A stretch of 64,000 nt of DNA from Streptomyces sp. NBC_00390 (GCF_036057275.1 NZ_CP107945.1:5704001-5768000), one strand, 5' to 3'; shown: positions 23,112 through 31,743, numbered from the stretch's first letter. Numbers and translations: made by a program. The notes: generated by a model from the sequence alone, not told the origin.

Positions 23112-25238
23112 ATGGGGGCCGTACCTACCGAGAAGGCGCCACCGTCGGCGCAGCCGACCGCGCGGCGCCGCGCCGTGCCCTGGGCGATCGTGCTGTTCTG
23201 GCTCGCGGTCGTCGCTCTCGCCGGCCCCTACGCGGGCAAACTCGGCGACGTGCAGCGCGACAACATCGTCGACTATCTGCCGGCGGGCGCCGACTCCACC
23301 CAGGTCGCCAGGATCCAGCAGGCACTGCCCGGCGGCGAGTCGACCGATCTGGTCGTCGTCTACCACCGCGACGGCGGGCTGACCGCGGCCGACCGCGCCA
23401 CGGCCGGCCGACAGATCGCGGACATCGCCGCCGCTCACCGCCTCACCGGCGAGCGGCCGCCGGCCGGGATCCCCGCCAAGGACGGCGCCACGCTGATGTA
23501 TCCGCTGTCGTCCACCGAACCCGGTGTGGACAACGACGCGCGGGCCGCTCTCGTCGAGGACGTCCGCGAACGGCTCGGCACCGAGGGGTCGGACGCCGGA
23601 CTCACCGTGGAAGTCGGCGGGCCGGGCGCCATGCAGAGCGACATGGAGGCGGTCTTCGAGACCATCGACGGCACCCTGATGATCGCGACCGTGATCGTCG
23701 TCGCCGTCCTGCTGATCCTCACCTACCGCAGCCCGTTCCTGTGGCTCGTGCCGCTCGTCGTCGTCGGCGTCGCGGCCCTCGCCTCCCGTGCCGTCATCCA
23801 CGGCCTCGTCCAGGGCTTCGACCTCACCGTCACCAGTCAGAGCGCGGGCATCATGACCGTCCTCGTCTTCGGCGCCGGCACCGACTACGCCCTCCTGCTC
23901 GTCGCCCGCTACCGCGAGGAGCTGCGGCGCATCCCACGGCCGCACGACGCCATGGCCGCCGCCCTGCGTGGCTGCGGCCCCGCCGTCCTCGCCTCCTCCG
24001 GCACCGTCGCCGCCGGACTGCTGTGCCTGCTCGCCGCCGACCTCAACAGCGCCCGCGGCCTCGGCCCCGTCGGCGCGGTCGGCGTGGTGTGTGCACTGGC
24101 CGCGATGCTCACCCTGCTGCCCGCCGTACTCGTCCTGCTGGGCCGCCGGGTGTTCTGGCCGCTCGTACCCGTCCACGGCAGCCAACCCGCGCAGCGGCGC
24201 TCGCTGTTCGCGGCGATGGGCAGCTCCGCGAGCCGCCGGCCGGCGGCCGTCCTGGTCCTCGGGACACTCCTGCTGGGCACGCTCGCTCTCGGGGTGTTCA
24301 ACCTTCCCGGCAGTGTCGCCCAGGAGGACAGCTTCACCGAGCGGCCCGAGTCCGTCTCCGCGATGCGGACGCTCGCCGATGCCTATCCCGAGCGCAGCAG
24401 CCAGCCCATCAGCGTGATCGCGCCGACCGCCGGAGCGGACGAGGCGCTCGCCGAGGCCCGCGCCACCGAAGGCGTCGTCGCCGCCGAACGCGGACGCAGC
24501 GGCGACGGCTGGACCGCCATCGCCGTGTTCGCGAAGGACGCACCCGAGACTCCCGGCGAGACGGCCACCATCAAGGCGCTGCGCGCCGGTCTCGAGGACA
24601 GCTACGTCGGCGGGCCGAGCGCCCAGCAGATCGACCTGGAGGACACCAACACCCGAGACAGCACGGTCGTCATCCCGCTCGTGCTCGGCGCGGTGGTGCT
24701 CATCCTGATCGCCCTGCTGCGCAGTCTCGTCGCCCCGCTGATCCTCATCGTCGCAGTCGTCGCGGTGTGGGGCGCGGCCATGGGACTCGGCGGCCTCGTC
24801 TTCGGGCCCGTGTTCGACTTCGGGGGCATCGATCCCGGACTGCCGCTGCTCTCCTTCGTGTTCCTGGTCGCCCTCGGCGTCGACTACGGCATCTTCCTGA
24901 TGCACCGCATGCGCGAAGAGGCCCTCGCGGGCGCCGAACCGGCCGCCGCGGCGCTCACCGCGCTGCGCACCACGGGCGGGGTGATCGCATCGGCCGGCAT
25001 CGTGCTGGCCGCGACGTTCGCGGTGCTGATGAACCTGCCGCTGGTGGCGCTCGTCGAGATGGGCTTCGTGGTGGCGGTCGGCGTGCTGCTCGACACCTTC
25101 CTGGTCCGTACGTATCTGGTGACGTCGGCGAGCCTGCTGCTGGGGCGGCGCGTGTGGTGGCCGGGTGGCCTGAGCAGGCGCGTGCCGGACACGACGCCCA
25201 CGGACCCGGCACAGCGGTCGAGCCTCGCCGGCGTGTGA
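23112..25238 (+). CDS. MMPL family (RND-type) membrane transporter
   Basis: A 708-residue protein with about 12 membrane segments: one near the N-terminus (WAIVLFWLAVVALAGPYAG), then two MMPL blocks of five to six helices after large extracytoplasmic loops (residues about 45-175 and 385-510). The conserved FGAGTDYALLLVARYREE and VALGVDYGIFLMHRMREE elements are the proton-coupling D-Y motifs of MMPL proteins. Such proteins export lipids, siderophores or hydrophobic compounds. The ATG follows AAGGGGAG. The downstream two-component system is likely its regulator. Confidence 0.93.
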   Translation: MGAVPTEKAPPSAQPTARRRAVPWAIVLFWLAVVALAGPYAGKLGDVQRDNIVDYLPAGADSTQVARIQQALPGGESTDLVVVYHRDGGLTAADRATAGRQIADIAAAHRLTGERPPAGIPAKDGATLMYPLSSTEPGVDNDARAALVEDVRERLGTEGSDAGLTVEVGGPGAMQSDMEAVFETIDGTLMIATVIVVAVLLILTYRSPFLWLVPLVVVGVAALASRAVIHGLVQGFDLTVTSQSAGIMTVLVFGAGTDYALLLVARYREELRRIPRPHDAMAAALRGCGPAVLASSGTVAAGLLCLLAADLNSARGLGPVGAVGVVCALAAMLTLLPAVLVLLGRRVFWPLVPVHGSQPAQRRSLFAAMGSSASRRPAAVLVLGTLLLGTLALGVFNLPGSVAQEDSFTERPESVSAMRTLADAYPERSSQPISVIAPTAGADEALAEARATEGVVAAERGRSGDGWTAIAVFAKDAPETPGETATIKALRAGLEDSYVGGPSAQQIDLEDTNTRDSTVVIPLVLGAVVLILIALLRSLVAPLILIVAVVAVWGAAMGLGGLVFGPVFDFGGIDPGLPLLSFVFLVALGVDYGIFLMHRMREEALAGAEPAAAALTALRTTGGVIASAGIVLAATFAVLMNLPLVALVEMGFVVAVGVLLDTFLVRTYLVTSASLLLGRRVWWPGGLSRRVPDTTPTDPAQRSSLAGV

Positions 25239-25393
25239 GGTGGGGGCGGTGCGACGGAAGGGTCAGGCACATGCCGCCCGGTGGGGGTGGCGGAGACCCG
25301 GGGAGATCGAGGCGCGGGGTCCGGGGGCGGAGCCCCCGGGAACGGGAAGGGGGCGAGGTGGGGAACAGCCGGCACCTGACTCAGGATGGAACC

Positions 25394-26647
25394 GTGCAGC
25401 AGCCACAGACCAGCCCCCCGCCCTCTGCCCCCGTCACGGCCTCAGCACGCCCGCGCCTCGGCGAGCGCATACTCACCGCGGTCAGCCGCGATCCGCTCGC
25501 CGTGCCCGACCGCCGCCGCAACGACGCGATCCTCGCCGCCGCCGTCGGCGTACTCGCCCTCCTGCTGGCCCTGTTCGTCGACGACGGCCGGCGACCGGAC
25601 GCCCTCGGCTGGGCCCTGCTCGCCGGCACCACCGTGCCGCTGGCCTGGCGCCGGTCCCGGCCGGCCTGGGTGCTCGTGGCCGTACTGCTGTGCGTCGGGC
25701 CGTACCACGCCCTCGACAACACCCATGCCGCGCCGGTGCCCGGGTCGCTGCTCGCCCTCTACACCGTGGCCGCCACCGCCCGGCCGCTGCACACGCTCCT
25801 CGTCGGCTGCGGTGTCATCAGCCTTTCCCTGACGGTGATGTTCAACGTCGGCACCCACGAGGGCCTGGAGGCACTGCGCACCTCCGGCTGGATCTTCGCC
25901 GCACTCGTCTTCGGCGTCGACGTCCGCGTCTACCGCCTCTACATCGCCTCCGTGGTCAGCCGTGCCGAGCGGGCCGAACGCACCCGCGAGGAAGAGGCGG
26001 CCCGCCGCGTCGCCGAGGAGCGGCTGCGCATCGCCCGCGATCTGCACGATCTGCTCGCGCACTCCATCACCCTCATCGGTGTGCAGACCTCGGTCGCCTC
26101 CCATGTCCTGACCGTCGACCCGGACCGGCTCGACCGGGCCGCGATCGCCACGGCGCTCGACGACATCGCGGACACCTGCCGCACCGCCCGCGGTGAGCTG
26201 CGCACCACCCTGGAGGTGCTCAGGGCGGACGGCCCCGACTGCGACGGCCCGCTGCCGGACCTGGCCGCGCTGCCCGATCTCGTACGGGCGGCCGGTGCGG
26301 AGCTCCGCCTCCACACCGGCGGGGAGCAGCTCACGCCCGCCGTCGAGGCCGCGGCGTACCGGATCGTGCAGGAGTCGCTGACCAATGCCGTACGGCACGG
26401 CGGCCGGGGCGTACGCATCGAAGTGGCCGTCGAACGCCGCGAGATGTCCTTGTATGTCACGGTCACCGACGACGGAACGGCGGACAAGAGCACCAACGGA
26501 TCAGGTTTCGGCATCATCGGCATGCGGGAGCGCGCCCGCAGCGTCGGCGGCACCCTGTCCGCGGGCCCGCGCCCCCAGGGTGCCGGTTTCGAAGTCGCGG
26601 CCGCCCTGCCGCTGCAACCGCTCCAGCCGTCGGAGGTCCTGGTATGA
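25394..26647 (+). CDS. Sensor histidine kinase (HisKA_3 / NarL-type partner)
   Basis: A 417-residue kinase starting at GTG 25394 after AGGATGGA. There is a proline-rich N-terminal cytoplasmic segment, then about four to five membrane helices (residues 45-190). A dimerisation helix carries the H-box RIARDLHDLLAHSI with the phosphorylated His near residue 217. The HATPase_c domain has VQESLTNAVRHGG and GFGIIGMRERARSVGG (N and G boxes). The membrane helices have only short loops, so it probably senses in or at the membrane. Its stop overlaps the response regulator start by 4 nt. Confidence 0.94.
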   Translation: MQQPQTSPPPSAPVTASARPRLGERILTAVSRDPLAVPDRRRNDAILAAAVGVLALLLALFVDDGRRPDALGWALLAGTTVPLAWRRSRPAWVLVAVLLCVGPYHALDNTHAAPVPGSLLALYTVAATARPLHTLLVGCGVISLSLTVMFNVGTHEGLEALRTSGWIFAALVFGVDVRVYRLYIASVVSRAERAERTREEEAARRVAEERLRIARDLHDLLAHSITLIGVQTSVASHVLTVDPDRLDRAAIATALDDIADTCRTARGELRTTLEVLRADGPDCDGPLPDLAALPDLVRAAGAELRLHTGGEQLTPAVEAAAYRIVQESLTNAVRHGGRGVRIEVAVERREMSLYVTVTDDGTADKSTNGSGFGIIGMRERARSVGGTLSAGPRPQGAGFEVAAALPLQPLQPSEVLV

Positions 26648-27324
26648 ACCCGATCCGCGTCCTGCTCGCGGACGACCAGACGCTCGTCCGCGCCGCGTTC
26701 GCGATGCTCGTCGAATCGGCCCGCGACATGGAGGTCGTCGGCCAGGCGGGCACGGGAGCCGAAGCCGTCGAACTCGCCCGCTCCGAACGGGCGGACCTGG
26801 TCGTCATGGACATCCGCATGCCCGAACTCGACGGCATCGAAGCCACCCGCCTGATCGCGGCAGACGATGATCTGGCCGGCGTCAAGGTCCTCGTCCTGAC
26901 CACCTACGACACGGACGAGCACGTCCTCGAGGCGCTGCGCGCGGGTGCCTCCGGTTTCCTGGTCAAGGACACCAGGCCGGCGGACCTGCTCGCCGCCATC
27001 AGGACGGTCGCGGCGGGGGAGTCCCTGCTCTCGCCCGGTCCCACGTCCCGCCTGATCGCCCGCGTCCTGAGCGCCCCGTCCGCCCCGCCGCCGGTGACGG
27101 CGGGCCCGGGCGGCCTGAGCGCCCGCGAACGCCAGGTGCTGACGCTGGTGGCCCGCGGCCTGAACAACACGGAGATCGCCGAGACGCTGGGCCTGAGCCC
27201 GCTGACGGCCAAGACCCATGTCAGCCGCATCATGGGCAAGCTGGGCGCCCGCGACAGGGCCCAACTGGTGATCGTGGCCTACGAGTCCGGCCTGGTGACA
27301 CCAGGCGACGCGCCCGCGCCATAG
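26644..27324 (+). CDS. NarL/LuxR-family response regulator
   Basis: A 226-residue regulator with a receiver domain (acidic pair D10-D11, phosphoacceptor D56 in LVVMDIRMPELDG, switch T in VLTTYDTDEH, K in FLVKDTRP). A LuxR-type HTH (LSARERQVLTLVARGLNNTEIAETL ... AKTHVSRIMGKLGARDR) is at residues about 158-215. It overlaps the kinase gene by 4 nt, so kinase and regulator are coupled. The likely target is the MMPL gene just upstream, inferred from position. Confidence 0.95.
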   Translation: MNPIRVLLADDQTLVRAAFAMLVESARDMEVVGQAGTGAEAVELARSERADLVVMDIRMPELDGIEATRLIAADDDLAGVKVLVLTTYDTDEHVLEALRAGASGFLVKDTRPADLLAAIRTVAAGESLLSPGPTSRLIARVLSAPSAPPPVTAGPGGLSARERQVLTLVARGLNNTEIAETLGLSPLTAKTHVSRIMGKLGARDRAQLVIVAYESGLVTPGDAPAP

Positions 27325-27333
27325 GCTCCGTCC

Positions 27334-27930
27334 ATGCTGATCGCACATCGCGGCACCAGGCCCGTGGTCCCCGAGTCCGCGTATGTCGCCCCCTCGGCCG
27401 TCCTGTGCGGCGCGGTGGTGCTGGGCGAGCGGGCACGCGTCCTGCACGGCGCGGTTCTCACGGCCGAGGACGGCGAAGTGCGCACCGGCGCGGACGTCGT
27501 GGTGATGGAGAACGCGCTGGTCCGCGGCCGGGCGAACCATCCGGCGGTGCTCGGGGACGCCGTACTGATCGGCCCGCATGCGCACATCAACGGGGCGAGG
27601 ATCGGGGACGAGGTCTTCGTGGCGACGGGTGCGTCAGCATTCCCCGGCGCCGTGGCGGGAGCGGGCTGCGAACTGCGGATCAACAGCGTGCTGCACGTCA
27701 ATTCGCGCCTGGAGCCGGGGACGGTGCTCCCCATCGGCTGGATCGCGGCGGGCGACCCGGCGGAGCTGTTCTCTCCGGACAGGCACGACGAGCTGTGGGA
27801 GAAGCAGCGCGGCCTGGACTTCCCGGGCACGGTCCACGGAGTCCCGCGCGGCACGCCGATGCGTACGATCATGGCCCGCCAGGCGGACTTCTACGGGGCG
27901 CACCTGGACGACCGGCTCCTCGACGACTGA
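27334..27930 (+). CDS. Gamma-class carbonic anhydrase-like left-handed beta-helix protein
   Basis: A 198-residue hexapeptide-repeat protein with repeating V/I-x-G units (AVLCGAVVLGERARVLHGAVL, GDAVLIGPHAHINGARIGDEVFVATGA). The metal-binding histidines are in RANHPAV and GPHAHING. Gamma-carbonic anhydrase-like proteins hydrate CO2 or act as cofactor-related acyltransferase homologues; activity cannot be decided from sequence. It begins 9 nt after the response regulator stop and converges with the DUF4265 gene. Confidence 0.85.
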   Translation: MLIAHRGTRPVVPESAYVAPSAVLCGAVVLGERARVLHGAVLTAEDGEVRTGADVVVMENALVRGRANHPAVLGDAVLIGPHAHINGARIGDEVFVATGASAFPGAVAGAGCELRINSVLHVNSRLEPGTVLPIGWIAAGDPAELFSPDRHDELWEKQRGLDFPGTVHGVPRGTPMRTIMARQADFYGAHLDDRLLDD

Positions 27931-27971
27931 CGCCGCCACCGCCAACGCCTTGCCCCGTCAAGCCCGTTCAG

Positions 27972-28475
27972 CTACGCAGCGCGCCAGGCGTCGGTGACAC
28001 AGGCAGTCTCGAAGCGCCACCAGCCCTCCTCCTGACCGCGGATCAGCAGCGCCTTGATCCCGCCGAGGTCCGCGTCGGCCGGCACGGTCAGGGCGACCAG
28101 CGGGAAGTCCTTGCTGAAGCTCTCCCCGCCCAGGCCGAAAGGCGCCAGCTTCTCGTGGACCGCCTCGGCGCTCCTGCCCAGGGGGCCGCTGGGCACGGGA
28201 AGAACCCGGATGGTGCAGTTTCCCGATGCCTCCACCCGCTCCACGGCCCAGTAGAGGCCGTCGGCGCCGGTGACGAACCGGACGATCTCCCCCTCGGCCA
28301 CCCCGTCCTGCAGGAAGGGCACGTTCGCGACGCGGGCGGTGTCCTCGCTCAGGCGTGTGGCCCACAGGCCCTCGGTGTCATAGGGCGGCCACCCGTCGCG
28401 TGGCTCGAAGCGGTACCAGATCTTGATCCGGTCATGTGCGTCGGTCGTGCGCTCGGGTACGGGCGTGAGGGTCAT
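27972..28475 (-). CDS. DUF4265-like protein
   Basis: A 167-residue cytosolic protein from ATG 28475 (an in-frame start at 28481 adds two residues). The central sequence ATRLSEDTARVANVPFLQDG and FVTGADGLYWAVERVEASGN matches the DUF4265 pattern of beta-rich proteins. It has no signal peptide and no known catalytic motif. It converges with the carbonic anhydrase-like gene, 41 bp apart. Confidence 0.7.
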   Translation of the reverse strand: MTLTPVPERTTDAHDRIKIWYRFEPRDGWPPYDTEGLWATRLSEDTARVANVPFLQDGVAEGEIVRFVTGADGLYWAVERVEASGNCTIRVLPVPSGPLGRSAEAVHEKLAPFGLGGESFSKDFPLVALTVPADADLGGIKALLIRGQEEGWWRFETACVTDAWRAA

Positions 28476-28674
28476 ACACACGATGGTCGCGCACCTGACG
28501 GCCCCTTCGGTCCGCGGTGACGCGCATCCTACGGGGTAATCACCGACCTTCGCCCCGGTTCAGGCATATCCACCCGGACCTTGCACACGATCAGTAGCGT
28601 CTCCGTCGCAGTCCGTCGGCACTCGCATCGCGAGCGCCGTCCACCCATGCAGTCTGACGAGGAGTGTGCCTGAC

Positions 28675-29049
28675 GTGGCGAGTGTGGAGACCTCTCTCAA
28701 GGAAGCCATGACATCGATCGAGGGCAGTGTCGGTGCCGCCCTTGTGGACTACACCAGCGGGATGGCGCTGGGTACTCTCGGGGGCGGAAAGGACCTCGAC
28801 CTGGCCGTCGCCGCCGCCGGCAACACCGATGTGATCCGGGCCAAGACCCGCACCATGGAACACCTCGGCCTCAAGGAGGACATAGAGGACGTGCTGATCA
28901 CCCTCGGCGGCCAGTACCACCTCATCCGCCTGCTCAAGAGCCGCGGCGGCAACGGTCTGTTCCTCTACCTCGTGCTCGACAAGGCCAAGTCGAACCTGGC
29001 CATGGCCCGCCATCAGCTCAAGCGCATCGAGGCGGAGCTGGAGGTCTAG
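28675..29049 (+). CDS. Roadblock/LC7-like protein
   Basis: A 124-residue protein from GTG 28675 (an alternative GTG at 28666 is too close to the GAGGAG at 28659-28664). Its alternating beta and alpha text (VGAALVDYTSGMALGTLGGG, DLAVAAAGNTDVIRAKTRTM, LYLVLDKAKSNLAMARHQL) matches roadblock/LC7 domains. In actinobacteria these often act as GTPase partners, but no GTPase gene is adjacent here, so the partner must be elsewhere. Confidence 0.82.
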   Translation: MASVETSLKEAMTSIEGSVGAALVDYTSGMALGTLGGGKDLDLAVAAAGNTDVIRAKTRTMEHLGLKEDIEDVLITLGGQYHLIRLLKSRGGNGLFLYLVLDKAKSNLAMARHQLKRIEAELEV

Positions 29050-29084
29050 GCACTCAGCCGGTCTCTCCCGCCTTCGTGTGCCCA

Positions 29085-29108
29085 GTACTTGAAGATTTCT
29101 TCAAGTAC
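29085..29108. promoter_or_regulatory. 11-2-11 palindrome, SmtB/ArsR-like operator candidate
   Basis: GTACTTGAAGA (29085-29095), TT, TCTTCAAGTAC (29098-29108): perfect 11-bp arms around 2 nt. The geometry and TTGAA...TTCAA core resemble SmtB/ArsR-family operators (12-2-12). It is AT-rich against a GC-rich background and lies 149 bp upstream of an ArsR-type gene. It follows the roadblock gene by 36 bp, so a cruciform or terminator role remains possible. Confidence 0.55.
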
Positions 29109-29256
29109 CCACATCGCCACATCCCGATGCGCTGAACCCCCTGGGAGTGCGGCACTCGAAGGCGGGAGGATCGACCCTGCACTGCACCGCCGCCGTGACG
29201 GCGGCAGCAGAGGCCTCGGCACACGGCAGGCCGTCGAACCCAGCAGGAGCATTCAT

Positions 29257-29595
29257 ATGCAGGTACCGCTGTACCAGGCCAAGGCGGAGTTCTTCCGCAT
29301 GCTCGGACACCCTGTCCGTATACGTGTGCTGGAGCTGCTGCAGAACGGCCCCCTACCCGTGCGAGACCTGCTTGCCGAGATCGAGATCGAACCGTCGAGC
29401 CTGTCCCAGCAGCTTGCCGTGCTGCGCCGCTCCGGCATCGTGGTGTCCATCCGCGACGGCTCCACCGTCAGTTACGCCCTTGCCGGCGGCGATGTCGCCG
29501 AACTGCTGCGCGCTGCGCGTCGGATCCTCACCGAACTCATCGTCGGCCAGAGTGAATTGCTCGCCGAGCTCCGCCAGGCGGACGTGAGCCGGTGA
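29257..29595 (+). CDS. ArsR-type winged-helix regulator
   Basis: A 112-residue regulator with the ArsR HTH at residues 16-70 (FFRMLGHPVRIRVLELLQNGPLPVRDLLAEIEIEPSSLSQQLAVLRRSGIVV). It has no cysteine and its alpha-3 region (PLPVRDLLAE) lacks the ELCVCDL thiol motif, so metal sensing through that site is unlikely. AGGAG precedes ATG 29257. A strong hairpin at 29612-29645 follows. The 11-2-11 palindrome upstream is the probable operator. No co-regulated transporter lies on the same strand here. Confidence 0.9.
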   Translation: MQVPLYQAKAEFFRMLGHPVRIRVLELLQNGPLPVRDLLAEIEIEPSSLSQQLAVLRRSGIVVSIRDGSTVSYALAGGDVAELLRAARRILTELIVGQSELLAELRQADVSR

Positions 29596-29611
29596 CCGGC
29601 GGCGGAACCGT

Positions 29612-29645
29612 CAAGGGCCCGGCGGCCGAAGCCGCCGGGCCCTTG
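29612..29645. terminator. Convergent bidirectional hairpin
   Basis: A perfect 15-bp inverted repeat (29612-29626 and 29631-29645) with the stable tetraloop CGAA, between the ArsR gene and the convergent ferredoxin reductase gene. Confidence 0.85.
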
Positions 29646-29662
29646 GCAGATCGCTCCGGCAG

Positions 29663-31024
29663 CTACGCGCCGCTGGCCCGCAGCATGCCCTCGCGGTCCA
29701 CGATCTTCACGCGCTCGCGGCCCTGCGGCTCGCCCAGCGCCTTCTCCGCCTCGTCCAGGCGGTACCAGCCGTCCCACGTCGTGTAGCGGACGTCCCTGCC
29801 TGCGAGGAAGGCGACGACCGCCTCGGCCTCCGGCGCCGTGGGCGTCTGCAGGCGGCCGCCCGCGTAATCCTCCAGCAGGTTGGCCACCGTCTCGTTCGCG
29901 TCACCCTTGGTGTGGCCGATCAGGCCGACCGGACCGCGCTTGATCCAGCCCGTGACGTACGTGGACCGCAGGTGCTCGCCGCCTTCGATCACCCGGCCGG
30001 CCTCGTGCGGGACCGTGCCGCTGTCCATGTCCCAGGGCAGCTTGGGAAGTTCCTCGGAGAGGTAGCCGACCGCGCGGTACACGGACTGGACGTCCCAGTC
30101 GTGGAACTCGCCCGTCCCCTTTACGTTGCCCGTGCCGTCCAGAGCGGTCCGCTCCGTACGCAGGCCCACGACCCTGCCGTCCTCGCCGAGCACCTCGGTC
30201 GGCGACTCGAAGAAGTGCAGGAACAGCTTGTGCGGGCGGTCGCCGATGTCACGGATCGCCCAGTTCTCCAGGGTCTTCGCGACCATGTCCGCCTGCTTGT
30301 TGGAGCGGCGGGTCGCGATCGAGCCCTCGTCGTAGTCGATGTCCTCGGGATCGACGACGACCTCGATGTTGGGGGAGTGGTCGAGCTCCCGCAGTTCCAT
30401 CGGGCTGAACTTGGCCTGCGCCGGCCCGCGCCGACCGAAGACGTGCACCTCGAGCGCCTTGTTGGCCTTGAGCCCGTCGTAGACGTTCGGCGGGATCTCC
30501 GTCGGCAGCAGCTCGTCCGCGGTCTTCGCGAGGATGCGGGCGATGTCGAGCGCGACGTTGCCGACGCCGAGGACGGCGACCTTCTCGGCCTCCAGCGGCC
30601 AGGTACGGGGCACGTCCGGGTGCCCGTCGAACCAGGACACGAAGTCGGCCGCACCGTACGAGCCGTCGAGGTCGATGCCGGGGATGTCGAGCGCCCGGTC
30701 GGCGTTCGCGCCCGTGGAGAAGATCACCGCGTCGTAGAACTCGCGCAGATCGTCGAGGTTGATGTCGTTCGGGTAGTCGACGTTTCCGAAGAGACGTATC
30801 TGCGGCTTGTCGAGCACCTGGTGCAGTGCGGTGATGATGCCCTTGATCCGCGGATGGTCCGGCGCGACGCCGTACCGGATCAGTCCGAACGGGGCGGGCA
30901 GCCGCTCGAAGAGGTCGATGGACACACCGGGCTCGGCCGCGGTCTCGGACTTGAGCAGGGCGTCGGCGGCGTAGATCCCGGCGGGGCCGGCTCCCACGAT
31001 GGCTACCCGCAGGGGGCGAGGCAT
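29663..31024 (-). CDS. Ferredoxin-NADP+ reductase (FprA/adrenodoxin-reductase type)
   Basis: A 453-residue FAD/NADP flavoprotein. The FAD site is VAIVGAGPAGIYAADALL (GAGPAG at 11-16), followed by FGLIRYGVAPDHPRIKGI, typical of the adrenodoxin reductase-like family; the NADP site VLGVGNVALDIARIL and TGWIKRGPVGLIGHTKGDA are also family landmarks. It passes electrons between NADPH and ferredoxins, serving iron-sulfur or P450 systems. An iron-box-like site at 31070-31088 lies 46 bp upstream. The ATG is at 31024. Confidence 0.95.
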   Translation of the reverse strand: MPRPLRVAIVGAGPAGIYAADALLKSETAAEPGVSIDLFERLPAPFGLIRYGVAPDHPRIKGIITALHQVLDKPQIRLFGNVDYPNDINLDDLREFYDAVIFSTGANADRALDIPGIDLDGSYGAADFVSWFDGHPDVPRTWPLEAEKVAVLGVGNVALDIARILAKTADELLPTEIPPNVYDGLKANKALEVHVFGRRGPAQAKFSPMELRELDHSPNIEVVVDPEDIDYDEGSIATRRSNKQADMVAKTLENWAIRDIGDRPHKLFLHFFESPTEVLGEDGRVVGLRTERTALDGTGNVKGTGEFHDWDVQSVYRAVGYLSEELPKLPWDMDSGTVPHEAGRVIEGGEHLRSTYVTGWIKRGPVGLIGHTKGDANETVANLLEDYAGGRLQTPTAPEAEAVVAFLAGRDVRYTTWDGWYRLDEAEKALGEPQGRERVKIVDREGMLRASGA

Positions 31025-31069
31025 GAAGGGTCCCTTCGAGTGGCATCAGCTGTCTCGTCCGACCCACCC

Positions 31070-31088
31070 TAAACAAAGGCTTGCCTTA
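31070..31088 (-). promoter_or_regulatory. DmdR/IdeR-like iron box
   Basis: On the minus strand the 19 bases read TAAGGCAAGCCTTTGTTTA. Compared with the actinobacterial iron-box pattern TnAGGnnAGnCTnnCCTnA, the first twelve positions fit and two fixed positions differ in the second half. It lies 46 bp upstream of the ferredoxin reductase ATG. The pattern is from memory; binding is inferred. Confidence 0.5.
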
Positions 31089-31128
31089 CCAGGTACCCGC
31101 CCCGCCTCTATGGGCTCATAAGCGGGGC

Positions 31129-31629
31129 TTATGAGGTCCCCAAGAATCCCTTGATGAAGGTGGCCCGGCTCGGAGCCGTGACGGCCAGGACGGGACCGGA
31201 GGGGTTCTTGCTGTCACGGACCGGTACGGCGCCGGGGATGTCGTCGAGCACCTCGACGCAGCTGCCGCCGTCGCCGTTGCTGTACGTGCTCCTCCGCCAT
31301 GGGGCGCCGCCGGTGAAGTCGTACGCCACCTTGACGCAGTCGCCGCCCTCGCCGTTGCTGTAACTGCTCTTGCGCCAGCGGGCGTTGCTCAGGTCGTACA
31401 GCTTTCTGCACATGTGCTCGAAAAAGCCATCGGTTTGCAGTGAATCGTCAATCCGCTGCGCCACATCCAACTGCGGTTTCCTGATTGCCTGTTCGAATTG
31501 GCTGATGTATCCGCCGGATACGAACACCTGCCTGCCCAGCTCCTCCTGCGTGAGTTCGGCGACCTCCCTGCGGCGCTTGAGTTCCGCGCCGAAGAATTCC
31601 CATGCCGCCTGCCGCGGAGCCTTGGCCAT
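31129..31629 (-). CDS. Fusion of XRE HTH domain with tandem DUF397 units
   Basis: A 166-residue protein. Residues 10-65 are an XRE HTH (ELKRRREVAELTQEELGRQV, SGGYISQFEQAIRKPQLDVAQRID). At residues 79-103 a truncated DUF397 unit begins (DLSNARWRKSSYSNGEGGDC), and residues 109-163 are a second full DUF397 unit (PWRRSTYSNGDGGSCVEVLDD ... VRDSKNPSGPVLAV). Normally the HTH protein (about 280 residues with DUF5753) and DUF397 (60-80 residues) are separate adjacent genes. Here DUF5753 is missing and the two are joined in frame. The HTH part is less GC-rich than its surroundings. ATG 31629 follows GGAGAT. Confidence 0.85.
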   Translation of the reverse strand: MAKAPRQAAWEFFGAELKRRREVAELTQEELGRQVFVSGGYISQFEQAIRKPQLDVAQRIDDSLQTDGFFEHMCRKLYDLSNARWRKSSYSNGEGGDCVKVAYDFTGGAPWRRSTYSNGDGGSCVEVLDDIPGAVPVRDSKNPSGPVLAVTAPSRATFIKGFLGTS

Positions 31630-31743
31630 GGATCAATCTCCTTGCCCAGCTGCCCGGTTGTAGTGGGCGCACCCCTGTCGAGGGTAGCCGCGGAGCGCCA
31701 CCCTTGTAATGCGAAACGTGAACTCGGACGAGGAAGGGAAACA

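Noticed and set aside
22197..24905. A 902-codon open frame on the minus strand
   Set aside because: Lies opposite the TerB-like and MMPL genes; composition is repetitive E/G/H and no domain is visible.
23741..25393. A long plus-strand frame upstream of the kinase, in frame with it
   Set aside because: It overlaps the MMPL gene in another frame and is arginine-rich; the kinase starts at GTG 25394 with a good ribosome-binding site.
29188..29205. Small CCGCCG/CGGCGG hairpin before the ArsR gene
   Set aside because: Short stem of pure GC trinucleotides, common by chance at this GC content.
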